DNA from: Micractinium sp. NFX-FRZ
Lineage: Eukaryota; Chlorophyta; Trebouxiophyceae; Chlorellales; Chlorellaceae
Direction: 5' to 3'
DNA length: 29,025 nucleotides
Assembly (NCBI GenBank): GCA_029339195.1
Contig: JAPTJF010000614.1
Span: 1-29,025, forward strand
Positions 1-10,172 of the stretch are shown here, piece by piece. The notes beneath the pieces were generated by a model. It was given only the letters and a program-made list of their open reading frames with translations, did no database searches and was not told where the DNA came from. Each line of letters starts with the position of its first letter. Positions within the stretch are counted from its first letter, which is position 1. The translations under genes and the position numbers were made by a program.

Positions 1-406
1 CGCGGGCTTGCGCCGACAAGAGGAGATGCAGGGCGGAGCACCCGGTCAGAGACCTCGGGGGAATGTGAGGGCCACCCGCCGAAATAGTGCGCATGCTACA
101 CGCATGATTCACAGTTCCTGCCATCTGCCAAAGCTCGCCCGCCGCTGCACAGCTTCTCCAGCTTGCCCCCCGGTCTGCCATTCACCCCCAGCCTGCTGAG
201 AAGCCTTTCTCGCGCTCTGCCCGGCTCGGGAGGAACCTCACCAACCAATTGAGGCTGCGCCAAATCCGGCTTCGCCAGCAGGAAAAGCAGAAAGGCACCA
301 CCTGCAGCGGCAGCGGCGGCCAGTGGCGGCGGCGGCAGCACCGAGGGAAGACTTGATCAAGCCAGAAGACTTGGTTTGGGCAGGAGCACTTGCTTGCGGC
401 AGCAGG
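1..406. other. Upstream region of the MIA40 gene, no firm gene
   Basis: This stretch precedes the proposed MIA40 start. The frame of MIA40 exon 1 stays open upstream to a stop near 197-199, but there is no ATG in that frame before 407. It is probably promoter plus 5' UTR. An extra upstream coding exon cannot be excluded. Confidence 0.4.
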
Positions 407-1664
407 ATGGACGCCATGTCAGAGGCGCTCGCGTCGGCAGAGGGGGAGACAGATGTGGAGAAGAAGATTGAGCAGGCAAGGATGGCTGCCTTGCCGGGCC
501 TGGCGGCTTGGGGAGCAGACTGTCGACAGCGGCCCGGCCCGGCTCCCAGCTCATGCCCAGTGCCCAGTTGGGAGCTCTTCACTCGGCTGGCACCGGCCCC
601 ACCGCCTGTCGTGAGGGATGCACCGCCTCCTGCTGCCCCTGCCGCCTCCCTGCCCCGCTCCGTGCCGACCCCTGGGACACCACACCGCCAGCGCTGCCCT
701 CCCCGCCATCCAGGCCCCGGCCTGCCCCTGCCCGATCAAGACACGAACAACACCTGAACTCCTTGACCCCAACTCCACCCTGTTTCAGGCGCTGGCCTGC
801 CCCTGCCTGGGCGACTTGAAGGAGGGCCCCTGCGGCCACGTGTTTGTGCACGCCTTTGGCTGCTTCATCCGCAGCGAGCACGAGGACAAGGGGATGGACT
901 GCCTGCCCGAGTTCTCCGCCTTCCAGGTGGGTGCTTCAGCGTGCTGTGCTGCGCTGCGCTGTGCGGTGCGGTGCGATGTTGTGCTGTGCGGCGCAGTGCG
1001 GTGCTGTGCTGCATTGTGCTGCATGGTGGTGCGCTGTGCTGCGATGTGCATGGGCGCAGTGCTGTGCTGTCTGGTCCTGTTCCACGATTGTGCATGCTGC
1101 GCTGTGCTGTGCTGTGCACTCTGCGATGTACGGGGGTGAGCTGCGTGGCCAAGGGGATGTGCTGCCTGCTTGTGCTTAATGCACCCACAGGTTGGGCACA
1201 CATGCGGGCTCTGCCAGCACTTGCGAGCACAAGGACACCGTATGGTTGCCTGCCGGCGCCTCCTGGTGTACGCATGCACAGCCTGCCTGGCCCCCAGCCT
1301 CAGTCGCTGCTGCCGCCTGCAGGCCTGCACCCGCAGCAGGGCAGCAAGCCTGCCTGCACAGCACCCAGAAGCGCCCTGGACGGGCCCTCCTTTTGGGCCC
1401 CTGCTTGTGCCGCACCCGCGCGCCCCTCACCGCATGTGCTGCCGCTGGTGCCCTTGCTGTGGGTTGCAGGCCTGCCTGCAGAAGCACCCAGAGCATGTGG
1501 CACGGATCATGGAGGATCCCGCAGCAGAGGAGGCGGCAGCAGCAGCGGCAACAGCAGCAGGAGACGGCACAGAGGGCAGCGGCGTAGCTGGCGGGGCGGA
1601 CGCGGCTGCGCCACAGGAGCAGCAGCAGCCTGCACCTGCAGCGACCTCAGCGCAGATGCAGTAA
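407..1664 (+). CDS. MIA40: MIA40/CHCHD4-type intermembrane-space import oxidoreductase
   Basis: Three exons fit: 407-475, 789-926 and 1470-1664, giving 133 residues. In the known family, the redox-active CPC motif oxidises cysteine-rich proteins entering the mitochondrial intermembrane space and is itself recharged by the Erv1 sulfhydryl oxidase. The sequence shows CPC at residues 27-29 and a twin CX9C helical hairpin (C38/C48 and C61/C71). An acidic lead-in, ETDVEKKIEQ, precedes CPC as in plant MIA40. The second CX9C pair is split by intron 2, with the last cysteine in exon 3. The tail after about residue 80 is Ala/Gln-rich and low in complexity. No N-terminal membrane anchor is seen, so this is the short plant-like form. 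Intron 1 (476-788) would start with GC rather than GT. The start at 407 is the first in-frame ATG; 416 is an alternative. The family call is firm, the exact N-terminus less so. Confidence 0.88.
940..1135. repeat. GCTGT/GTGCG low-complexity tract in MIA40 intron 2
   Basis: About 195 bases inside intron 2 (927-1469) are a degenerate pentamer-like repeat of GTGCT, GCTGC and GTGCG units. It causes long, meaningless open frames on both strands. A shorter stretch of the same kind lies in a DUF3067 gene intron around 6683-6702. Confidence 0.75.
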
Positions 1665-1815
1665 CACTTGTGCTTGTGTGCCACCTCCTGTTTAGGCCTG
1701 CCATCCTGCTGCTCTGCTTGTCTGTCGCGGTCTGCCCCACTCACTGCTCTGTTGGTGCTCTGGCTGACCCGTGGCTGCGCCAACCTTCCGCCCCCTGGCG
1801 CAAAGACCTTCCTCC

Positions 1816-1820
1816 TGTAA
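1816..1820 (+). terminator. TGTAA poly(A) signal, MIA40
   Basis: TGTAA, the usual green-algal poly(A) signal, lies about 150 bases after the MIA40 stop codon and on the same strand. Confidence 0.55.
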
Positions 1821-1856
1821 TTCCTTCTAGCTCATCCAGCGCTGGCGGCTATTCAG

Positions 1857-1861
1857 TTACA
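1857..1861 (-). terminator. TGTAA poly(A) signal, psaF
   Basis: On the - strand this reads TGTAA, about 390 bases beyond the psaF stop. The 3' UTR between holds a GC-rich, hairpin-prone stretch (about 1950-2050). The signal lies just past the oppositely oriented MIA40 signal, so the two transcripts are tail to tail with almost no spacer. Confidence 0.45.
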
Positions 1862-2248
1862 CGCAGTGTTTGGATTGCGGAAGAGGGGAGTTTAAATCTT
1901 CTCGGGGACTGTTTTAATGAGGTAAACAAAAAACACACACAAGTTGCGGGGGGGCTCCCCCGGTCGGGGGCAAGCCGGCCCGCAGTGCCGGGACGGCGCC
2001 GGCCGCGCGCCGCCAAAACCGCCGGCCGCCGGGTTCGGCGGCAGGCTGCGGCGGCCAGCGCGTCGTGCCCGGCACGGCCCGCTGTGGTCCTAGCGCTGGG
2101 GTGGGTGGCCAAGGCTGGGCCAGGGAAGGCCCGGGAACTGTGACCAGCCGGCGGTGCGCCCAACCCCGCCCACGCCGCCGGCTTGATGGTACAGGGAGCT
2201 GCTGCTGCTGCCAGCGGGGCGCCAGGGTGGCGCCTGCACGCCTGGCGT

Positions 2249-4496
2249 TTACCGGGGGGACACTGCAGGGGGGCAAGGAAGGGGGGGGCGCCATCAGGGG
2301 GTGAGCTGGCAGCAAGATTCAGGGTTGTACGGATGGAGGCACGGCACGTTTTCCACACATCTTCAAACAAATTCAGTCAACGAGGCTGCCATCACTGCAG
2401 CGAGCCATCAAGACGCATAAAAAACTAACCGAACCGCCATGGCTGCCTCCTCACCGGTGATGTTGGCGTCGTTCTCCATCAGGCTGCCGTTCTTGAGCTC
2501 GGCAAACGCGCGCAGGGGCCAGCCAAAGCCCTCCCACAGCATGCGCCAGGCCATGGGCACATCTGCACACGGAGAGGCAAGGGAGGGAAATGGCAGCAGG
2601 GCTCAATGCATTGCACTGCGCGGATCGGGGCAAGCACTGGCTTGTTCACACGCAGCACCAATCCCTGCCAACGGCTCCGCTGGCGGTGCTCTAAAAAAAA
2701 CAACGTGCACGCTGCACACCCCACACGGTGGCAGGCTGGGCACGCTAGGCCTCTCCACTTCAACAACAGGCTTGGTGGCCACGCTCTGCCAACCAACAGG
2801 CACCCATGTTATTGGCCCTGCCGCCAGCTCAGCGCCGCCAGCTCAGCAGCTCACCGATGATGATCTCCTTCTCAATGGGCTTGGCCGCCTTGGCCACCTC
2901 CTGCAGGTACTTGGAGCCGGCATAGCCCAGCCAGCCAGCAAAGTAGATGAAACCCACAGTGGGGATCTGCAGGGGTAAGAGGTGGGCAGGCGGCGGTGGT
3001 GAGTGGGCAGGTGGGAGCGAAGTCGTGGAGAGGCCGGCGGAGGCGCAGCTGACCAGCCGCGGTTGCAAACGGCGGCTGGCGGTCTTGTGTGAGCGAGGCT
3101 GAGGGTGGGGGAGGGACACCACGTGCAAGCACGCGGCCAGGCGCGTGCACGCTGTTCAGAACACCATCATCAGCAATCTTGATACTGCCGCCGGCAACCG
3201 GCAGGGCAGCCGGGCTGATGTGGCGGCGGCACCCACCAGCACATCGCCGGCGTGGCCGTAGCGCAGCGCGAGGCCGGGGTCCGCAATCAGGTGTGGCAGG
3301 CCGTCGGTGCCGCACAGCAGGCCCTGCTCGCCGTACTTGGCGAAGCGCGCCTCCGTCTTCTCAATGGTGGCCTTCAGCGCCAGGGCGGGGGCAGAGTCGG
3401 CCTCGTACTGCAGATGTGGAAAGAGAGCGGGGAGCCGGTGAGGCATGGGAGAGTGGAGGCACCATGTGGCTGCGCTGCTGGCTGCGCTGCTGCCCACGGC
3501 TGGTTCCTCTCGCTGACATTCTGTGAATGTGAAAGGCGCTGCCGTTATTGACCGAGTGCCAGACTGCCACTGGCTGGCTGGCAGGGGCCCACGCTTTCCC
3601 CCGCGCGCCGGCGGCACCGGTGTGCGATAGTAGACCCTCGCAAGGCACGCCAGCCAGGCAGGGCTGCTGCGCCTGGGCCCGCACTCTGCGGAGCCACAGC
3701 TGCTGCAGGGGCTGTTGACCTCCGCCGGCTTCTGCTGCTGGCGCCGGCCCACCCTGCCAGCTGTCGCACATGCTGCTGTGCTGCTCGTCCCGGCGTGTAA
3801 CTGTCCGCTGCTCGCCCGGCCCCCCGGGAGATCCAAGAGGTAACTCACCGCCTTCAGGCGCTTCTCCAGACCCTTGATCTGCAGGGGCAATCAAACCATC
3901 ACAGAGCGGTATGTGGGTGCCGGCTGCACGCATTGGGTTCGCGGCCAACCGCGGGGCTGGAAGTTGAGCGGCACACAGGGCGACGTTTGATTTTGCGGCG
4001 GCGGCAGCGGCCACAACTGGAACTCCCGCTGCGTGGCTGGCCCGTCGCACGGCGCACCTCCTTCTTCTTCAGCTTGGCGAACGCCTTGCTCTCGGAGCAA
4101 GGGGTCAGGCCGGCCACATCGGCGTAGGCGGGCTCAACGGCGCCAAAGCCGAAGGTCAGGGCCAGGGCGGCGGCGGCGACGCCGGACGCCACCTGCTTGC
4201 TGGCCTCCTGCTTCTCAGCGGAGGCGCTCACAGCGCGGGCCACGGGGGCACGAGCTGCAGCGGCCTTGCCAGCCTTGAAGCTGGTGGGCTTGCTCAGGGA
4301 GACCTGCAGCAGGCGGCCAGCAGGATATCGCTCCTCAGCCGCCGCGCTGCGTAAACCTGATCTTCCGAACGCCGTTGGGAGAGGGTAGCAGCCTGCACGC
4401 CCTGCAGACGTCGCCCGCCTGCTGCTACAACACCCATCCAACACCGCGGCGCCTCACCTGAGCGCCCAGGCGGGTGGAAGCCACTGCAGCCGCCAT
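2249..4496 (-). CDS. psaF: Photosystem I reaction centre subunit III, plastocyanin-docking (PsaF)
   Basis: Seven coding exons in transcript order: 4496-4458, 4303-4058, 3878-3849, 3407-3237, 2966-2855, 2562-2455 and 2262-2249. They join in frame to 239 residues. In the known family, PsaF is a thylakoid subunit whose lumenal helix docks plastocyanin or cytochrome c6 for electron donation to P700. A two-part transit sequence occupies residues 1-74: a basic, Ala/Ser-rich stroma-targeting part, then a hydrophobic lumen-targeting stretch ending AYA. The mature protein starts DVAGLTPC and has 165 residues, the usual algal length. Its lysine face is present: mature Lys 12, 16, 19, 20, 23, 27 and 30. 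The hallmark stretch [19 protein letters not shown] and the ending NITVSPR are both present. The last four residues come from a 14-base final exon reached through a strong pyrimidine tract. Without that exon the frame would run into an unrelated tail. Confidence 0.96.
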
Positions 4497-5435
4497 CGTA
4501 CCAGTCTAGGAGTGAAACGGGTGCCTGGGGCGCGCTCAAACCGAGGTTTTGCTTTGCTGAATCCAGGCACACCCCCTGGGTCTTGCTGAGTTGGCGATGG
4601 CGATGGCCGGTCCCATGCGGCCGCCAACATGAGCGCTAGGCAGAATGCGCGGTCGCTTGTAAACGCCGTGCCGCAGCCACAGGGCTCAGCGCGCCGCCCT
4701 CCTCCACAGTCATCCAGGCTGCTGCTGCCGCCGCCGCCGCCCGTCGTCCTGCCGTTCGGCAGGCCGCTTATTCGCTTGCCTTGATAGCTTTTATGGCAGG
4801 TGGAAGCATTGCAGGCACTGTCAGCATCAGTATACGGGTGAACCAGAAGCTCGAAATCCAGGGGCCATTGACTCAGCTCCGTGTGGCAAGGACGGAGGTG
4901 GCGCCCGCCGCCCTGTGGCCCGCCGCCGCAGCCAGGGGCCCCCGCCTGCATCCTGCCAGGAGTACGTGTCTCCTTGCAAGCTGCACCTCAGGTTCACTCC
5001 CACTAGCCGCACGTCAGGCATCCTTGCGTGGCACAGTCCTCTTTGCACTTGCCGCTGCTTTGCACTTGCCGCTGCAAGGACAGTACTGCCACTGCCCCAG
5101 TGGTGGCTTGCCGCCCTCCCAAGCCACTGGCCAGTTTCCTCAGCAATTCAACGGTCGCCCACTGATCACCCTCCTGCCAGAGTCAGGGCGGTAGCTCTAC
5201 ACAAAGCTCGCACTAGGGCGATGGCGGGGACGGTCAGCAGATCAGGGGCAATCAAATCAGTTCAAATCAGATGACAGTCGGGGTCACGGGCGCTGTGCAG
5301 CCGCCGCCCGCGCGCTGCCGTGCCTCAGGCCCGCCGCCGCCGCCGCTCCACCAGTGGGGCCACCGGCAGCCGGGCCACCGCTGCACGGCCACACGACTGC
5401 TCTGCTGTGGCAAGTTCTTGAGTGAAGTTTTCGCA
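4497..5435. other. Spacer: psaF promoter and DUF3067 gene 3' end
   Basis: No gene is supported here. The left side should hold the psaF promoter and 5' UTR, since psaF reads leftward from 4496. The right side is the 3' UTR of the DUF3067 gene. I found no convincing TATA box and no TGTAA on the - strand. Confidence 0.5.
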
Positions 5436-7864
5436 TCACGCCCCTCCCTGGGAGAAGAACTCCTCAATCACCGCCTCATCAGGGTCCAGCTGCACACGTC
5501 AGCGCATGTGGGCGCCAGGTCAGCAAGGGGGCATACCGTCACACTGGCACTCCAGGCACACGGGCAATGATGAAGAAGAGCAGGCGTGCGCAGGCCAGGG
5601 ACATGGCAGCACCTGAGCGGCCCCTTGAAGTGGCGGCAGCACCCAAAGCGTGCGCCGCCGCTCTGCGGGGCCCGCAGCGGCTGGGCGCCTCCCCGGCGGC
5701 AAGCAACTTTTGGCCGGCAAGGTGTGTGCCGCGCAGCCCCTTTTGGAATCCTGCTGCACGCCCTGCCCAACCCGGTACCCGCATGCTCCTCTACCCAATC
5801 CACTAGGCCTCCTCGACCCCTCCCTTAAAAGCTCCTCCACCTATCAAGCAGCCCCCTCCCCCCACAGACCTGAATGGAAATGGCGGTGCCCATGATGGGC
5901 TTGGAGGGCATGCCCTTGCGGGGGCGCGGCGGCTGGCGCAGGAACGATTCCACCCGCTCCGCCTGCCCCCAGGAGCTGCATGAGAAAAGGGGGCGAGGTT
6001 GGGGTGAGGACACAGTGACGAGGTGCAGCGGCAAGCATTTGGTGGCTGACAGAAATCAGCTTCCCAACGCGCCGCGTGGCCCCTGGAACTGCGCGGGGGT
6101 TCGGGGCGGGATGAGGCCAGGAGGTGGCAGGCGGGCAGGTGATGGCTGGCGCGGGCACGATTCCCTGGCGCCCTGCCCGCTGCCACACCCGCCCATCCGC
6201 CTGCCACTACCCCCTTGAGGCTGCCAGCGTGGCATCCATATTGTGTGCTCACTCACTTTAGGTAGAGGGCAACCAGGTCCATCTTCTCGTCATACTCCTC
6301 CTCGCTCATGGGGAAGGAGCGCTGCTCCAGGTGCGTCCACATCACCTGCAGGCCGGGGCGGGTGGACGGGTAGATGGGTGGGTGGGTGGGAGGGTGAGCA
6401 GGGCCAGGGCAGCCAATGGAAAAAACGGCCAGGGCAGCCGATGAAGAAACGAAGAGGATGAAGGTGACGACGGAAAGAGGGGGGCAAGGGGCACGTGCGG
6501 ACAGGCAGGCGGGCAGGCAAGCAGGGGCGGGCGTCTTGAGCACTTGTCAGGCCCAAAGAAGGCCCTCCCATGTGGGCCGCTGTGGTCAACCACAACCGCA
6601 GCATAGGCGCCACACCAGCCCTGCCTGGTGCGCCCAGCTGTGCTGTGGCTCACATCACATTCCTGCCCTACTCTGCTGCACCATGCTGTGCTGTGCTGTG
6701 CCTGTAGCTCACGTTGAGGCAGATGAGCGTCTTGCCCAGCGGCAGGTCCCGCCTACAGCAGGGGGAGCACACAGCAGGCAGCAAATTGGGGCGCACAGAG
6801 TAGCTCCAGCGGTGGTGCATTCGAGGGAAGCCGTGGCACGGCGCCGGCATGGTTCTCGTGCTGGCACGGGCGCAAAGGGAGCACTTGACGCAGGGACGCC
6901 AGCTCAACCGCCGCCACACACACAAGCGAGGCCGCTCAGCCACTGGCGGTTGCCCAGCTGCCCACCCAAACTCGTACTCTGCCGTAGCCACAATACCCAC
7001 CCACCTGACAAAGCTCAAGTCATAAGACTTGCCCCACTTGGTTTCTATGAGCTCCCGCAGCAGCGGCCCCGTCAGCGACGCCCCCTCCTCCTCGCTGTCC
7101 GACCACGTGCCACCTGGGCCCATGGCAGAGGCCACCTCTGAGATGCGGCCTGCCAGCGCAGCTGCCACCTCATCGTCTGTCGATCGCAGGAAGCTGGGGG
7201 TGGCGGCAGCTGCCTCCTCATCAAAGGCAGACGAGGGGGCGGGGGTGTCAGAGGCCGCCACGGCAGCGCCGTCCCCCCGGCCCCGTGCCGCTGCCAGCCG
7301 CTCGTTCAGCACATCCACGTCCTTCTCTGTGATGTCCGATCCCTTATCCCCTGCATGTGGGAAGGATCAGGGCTTGACTGGGCTGGTCAACAGGGGTCGG
7401 GCCGCTGGCTGAGGGGCGCCAGTTGGGTGCCGGGAAGGTGCGTGACGGTGCCGGCGCCGGCGCACCTTGCTGCGCCCGCCGCATTTCTGTGGGGTTGTTG
7501 CCGAGCCGCCACGCCTGGCTGGACTTGGGTGCCCTGCAGGTCAGGCGTGTGTGGTGGGTCACAGGCTGCTGTGGCGTCCCACGCCCTGCCACGCCCCTCC
7601 GGCCACCGGCACACCGCTGCGCGACGGCAAGTGCAGGGGCTTGCATCCTGCCCGCCGATTACGCATGGTGGCACGCCGCTGGCACATGCACTCCCTTACC
7701 CACCAGCTCTCAAAATCGAGAAAGTCTTTGAAGCCGTCAAAGAGGCTGCCAGCCTGGGGCGGCAGCGGCGCCCTGCGGGCGCCCCGTCGCTGCCGCTGCT
7801 GCCTCCCGCCGCCAGCAGGCAGCTGTCCGCCATAGCAGCGGGGTTGTGCGGATGACAGCTGCAT
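5436..7864 (-). CDS. Plastid-type DUF3067 protein
   Basis: Seven exons in transcript order: 7864-7704, 7533-7466, 7350-7005, 6752-6713, 6345-6257, 5975-5870 and 5489-5436. All phases agree and give 287 residues. The C-terminal part, about residues 170-285, matches the DUF3067 family of cyanobacteria and plastids: LLRELIETKWGKSYDLSFVR, then VMWTHLEQRSFPMSEEEY, a WG motif, a Pro/Arg-rich turn and GTAISIQ. The family's molecular role is unknown to me. The N-terminus from the chosen ATG is Arg/Ser/Ala-rich and lacks acids, as expected for a chloroplast transit peptide. A block DGFKDFLDFESWAPKSS follows, then an acidic, Ala/Ser-rich linker (about 80-165). The 68-base second exon is not an obvious frame. 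I placed it because only its inclusion keeps the frame open. A longer start at 8140 would add 92 residues that do not look like a transit peptide. Confidence 0.85.
6376..6394 (+). other. G-quadruplex-like G-run in a DUF3067 gene intron
   Basis: Five GGG runs separated by single bases lie about 30 bases upstream of the 3' splice site of the exon at 6345-6257. In the transcript they read as C-runs and may simply form the pyrimidine tract. The + strand could fold as a G-quadruplex. Confidence 0.5.
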
Positions 7865-8251
7865 GGGTGCCCGGTGTGGGAGGCTCCCAGGTAGCACGGG
7901 GCAGGCACGGGCAGGGCACAAGGTGCAGGGTTGCGCGCTCTGGCGCTGGCAAGTGACCAACAAGTTCTCCTGGGAAGTCGACAATCGATCGATCGAACGC
8001 AAGCGATCACAGAAGCACTGGTTCAGGCAGGCAGAGGAACTGTGTTGAGTTGGCAGCACAGCACGTGCCAGCACGCTCGCGTTCCCTTTCTCTCGACCGC
8101 CTTCCAGCTCTAGCTGAGCTCGCAGCTTGGGGCGTGACATACTTTTGAAGCCAGCCCGTTGCGTCCGCTCGAACCGCGGGTCGTCGCGTGTGAGCTTCCT
8201 GCAGCGTTCAGCTCGGCCCCAGACGTTCTCCACCCCGTCTCAAGGCGCAGG
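7865..8251. promoter_or_regulatory. Divergent promoter region
   Basis: The DUF3067 gene reads leftward from 7864 and the first CYSTM gene rightward, with a 5' UTR exon ending at 8251. Both promoters must lie in or near these roughly 390 bases. The stretch includes a repeated CGAT block near 7984-7997. No TATA box is obvious. Confidence 0.5.
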
Positions 8252-8635
8252 GTAAGCTGCGGAGCGTCGGAGCGCCCGCCTCAAGGCGCCCTTTCTCGGC
8301 CTCGCTCTTGTAGCTTGCGCGGGCTGTGCAGGACGCACGAATTGCAGACTGCGTGTTCACATGTCATTTTGAGCCGGCCGACACGTGGGTGGGGCGCTGG
8401 CGGACCTCGCTGTTGGGTGTACCGCTGGTCGGTCCGCCACGGCCGCCGCTGGTGCGGGGGTGCTGGGCGAGCTGCTCTGTGTGATATGTGGAGACGCCAC
8501 CTTCTTGCTGGCAATCTGGTATAGTCCTGTAGGTGTTAGAAAAGCTCCATTCTGGTGCGCCTCTGTTTCCAATGCTCAGCTGAGCCTGGTCAACTTTGTC
8601 GACGCCCACCCTGGTGTGCCCGCTCCCCGCTGCAG
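8252..8635 (+). other. 5' UTR intron of CYSTM copy 1
   Basis: A donor GTAAGC at 8252 and an acceptor CCGCTGCAG ending at 8635 frame an intron that ends 24 bases before the ATG. Copy 2 has the same arrangement, with similar sequence around its donor (CTGCGGAG just inside the intron) and acceptor. This supports both models. Confidence 0.7.
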
Positions 8636-8659
8636 GCCAGGACCCAGCACCCAGCAGCC

Positions 8660-9360
8660 ATGGCGGGCTACCCTCCCCCTGACAAGCAGCAGTACCCTCC
8701 GCCCGCAGACTACCCGCCACCAGCTGGCGCACCGCCGCCGGGCTACCCCGCAGGTGGGAGGAGGAGGGGCGATGAGGCGGGTGCCACCGCTGTTCCTTGT
8801 CTCTCGTGCTTGCTGCCCTGCTTCTACCACTGCCCCTCTCTTACTGCATATACCCTGCCTCGTGTGCCTGCAGACGGCGTGCCTGTTTCGGGCGACAAGG
8901 GCTACCCCTACGGTGAGCTGCCAGCCCTTGCTTACCATGTGGAGCAGCACCACACTGTTGGCGTTTTAGCTGCCTAGAGCTGCCTGCAGTGCACAGAGGT
9001 CTTGGCATGGGCTGTCGCACAGCAAAGCGCTGGCAGCCCACTTCACAGTAGCGCGCCGCCAGATCCCCTGCAGGCTACCCTCCCCCGAGCGGCTACGCTC
9101 CGCCGCCACCTGCCGGCTACCCCGCTGGTGGCTATGGCGCGCCTGCTGGCTACGGAGGTGCTGGCTACGGAGCCCCTGGCGGCGGCTACGGCGCACCACC
9201 GCCCAGCTACTATGGGCCGCCGCCTGGGTACCAGGGCTACCAGCAGGGCCCCCCGCAGCAAGTGCACGTCCACCAGCAGAGCAACCCGGGGACAGACTCG
9301 TGCCTGGCGGCCTGCTGCGCTGCCCTTTGTTGCTGCTGCATGATGGATGCATTGTTCTGA
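8660..9360 (+). CDS. Gly/Pro/Tyr-rich protein with C-terminal CYSTM module, copy 1
   Basis: Exons 8660-8753, 8874-8912 and 9074-9360 give 139 residues. The N-terminal 40 residues are PPP/YPPP repeats. Next comes DGVPVSGDKGYPYG (exon 2), then about 70 residues of GYGAP, PPPAGYP and GGYG repeats. The C-terminus is CLAACCAALCCCCMMDALF, a cysteine-rich transmembrane (CYSTM) module. Known CYSTM proteins are small tail-anchored proteins, often linked to stress tolerance and thought to act at membranes through the cysteines. Here the Pro/Tyr/Gly part is probably disordered and cytosolic. Both introns are phase 1, so exon 2 can be gained or lost without breaking the frame. TGTAA signals follow at 9507 and 9523. 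The class call is firm; the cellular role is inference from the family. Confidence 0.9.
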
Positions 9361-9506
9361 GTGTGCTTGTAGGGCACGCCTGGAGGTCCATGCGCCTGGC
9401 CTCCGCTGGTGCGGCTGGCAGGATTGCCCCACCATATGAGCGGGCACCCACCGCAGCCCCCCCCTTTGACCCATTCTTCGCAATCCGGTAGTGTATTGTA
9501 GTCTAG

Positions 9507-9527
9507 TGTAAACTAATGCCAGTGTAA
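9507..9527 (+). terminator. Two TGTAA poly(A) signals, CYSTM copy 1
   Basis: TGTAA occurs at 9507-9511 and 9523-9527, about 150 bases after the copy 1 stop, in an AT-richer stretch. The spacer from here to about 9790 carries the promoter and 5' UTR of copy 2. Confidence 0.6.
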
Positions 9528-9794
9528 CCTGAACCAACAATTAGGTGAGCTCCAGGTGTAGCAGTGAGCCTCAGCCTGGCGCGCCGCATGGCAGCGCGGC
9601 GCAGCGCAGCGCACAGCGGCGACGGGGCAGACCTCAGGAGTCCTTCTCTGCTGCCCCTGGGGTGGCAGTGATCGCAGCTCAACATTTCAAGGCTTCAAGC
9701 ACGAGTTCAGTGGGCTCCCTTGCGCCTGGCCCTCTGTGTGAGAGTCTCCTTCAGGCGTGACTTAGCGGCTTTTCTCCACCTACCGAGCGTCAAG

Positions 9795-10154
9795 GTGAGC
9801 TGCGGAGTCACGGGCAGCACCACGAGAAGGTTTCAGTGGCCTCCTTCCACACCCGCGATCACGCGGCTGCGCAAGCTGCGCAAGAAGTGGGCTCCGCAGA
9901 GGCGTCGTCAGCTGCAGCTGCTGGCGCACCGATGATGCCATTTGTGCAGCCTCGGCGGGGGTACTGCTGGGTGGGCCGTCGCCGCCGCCGCCAGCAAAAG
10001 GCGGACCTGCCAACCGTGCGCCTAGCATCGCCGCTGCTCAGATGATGCTCTCTGAGCAGCTAAGCTGCTGCGCTGTTACCCACTGCTGCTCAACTGCACC
10101 CACCGCCTGGTGGTGCCCGCCCACCCGCCAAACCATTGCTCGCTCCCGCTGCAG
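9795..10154 (+). other. 5' UTR intron of CYSTM copy 2
   Basis: The donor is CAAG|GTGAGC at 9795 and the acceptor CCGCTGCAG ends at 10154, 18 bases before the ATG. It is the counterpart of the copy 1 intron, so the duplicated unit includes the untranslated leader. Confidence 0.68.
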
Positions 10155-10172
10155 GCCAGGGCACCAGCAGCC

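Noticed and set aside
941..2143. 400-residue + strand open frame
   Set aside because: It is made of the GCTGT repeat in MIA40 intron 2 plus 3' UTR, and contradicts the exon 3 frame that completes the CX9C pair.
7865..8140. Longer N-terminus for the DUF3067 protein starting at 8140
   Set aside because: The added residues include acids and many cysteines and do not resemble a transit peptide. The ATG at 7864 gives a typical one.
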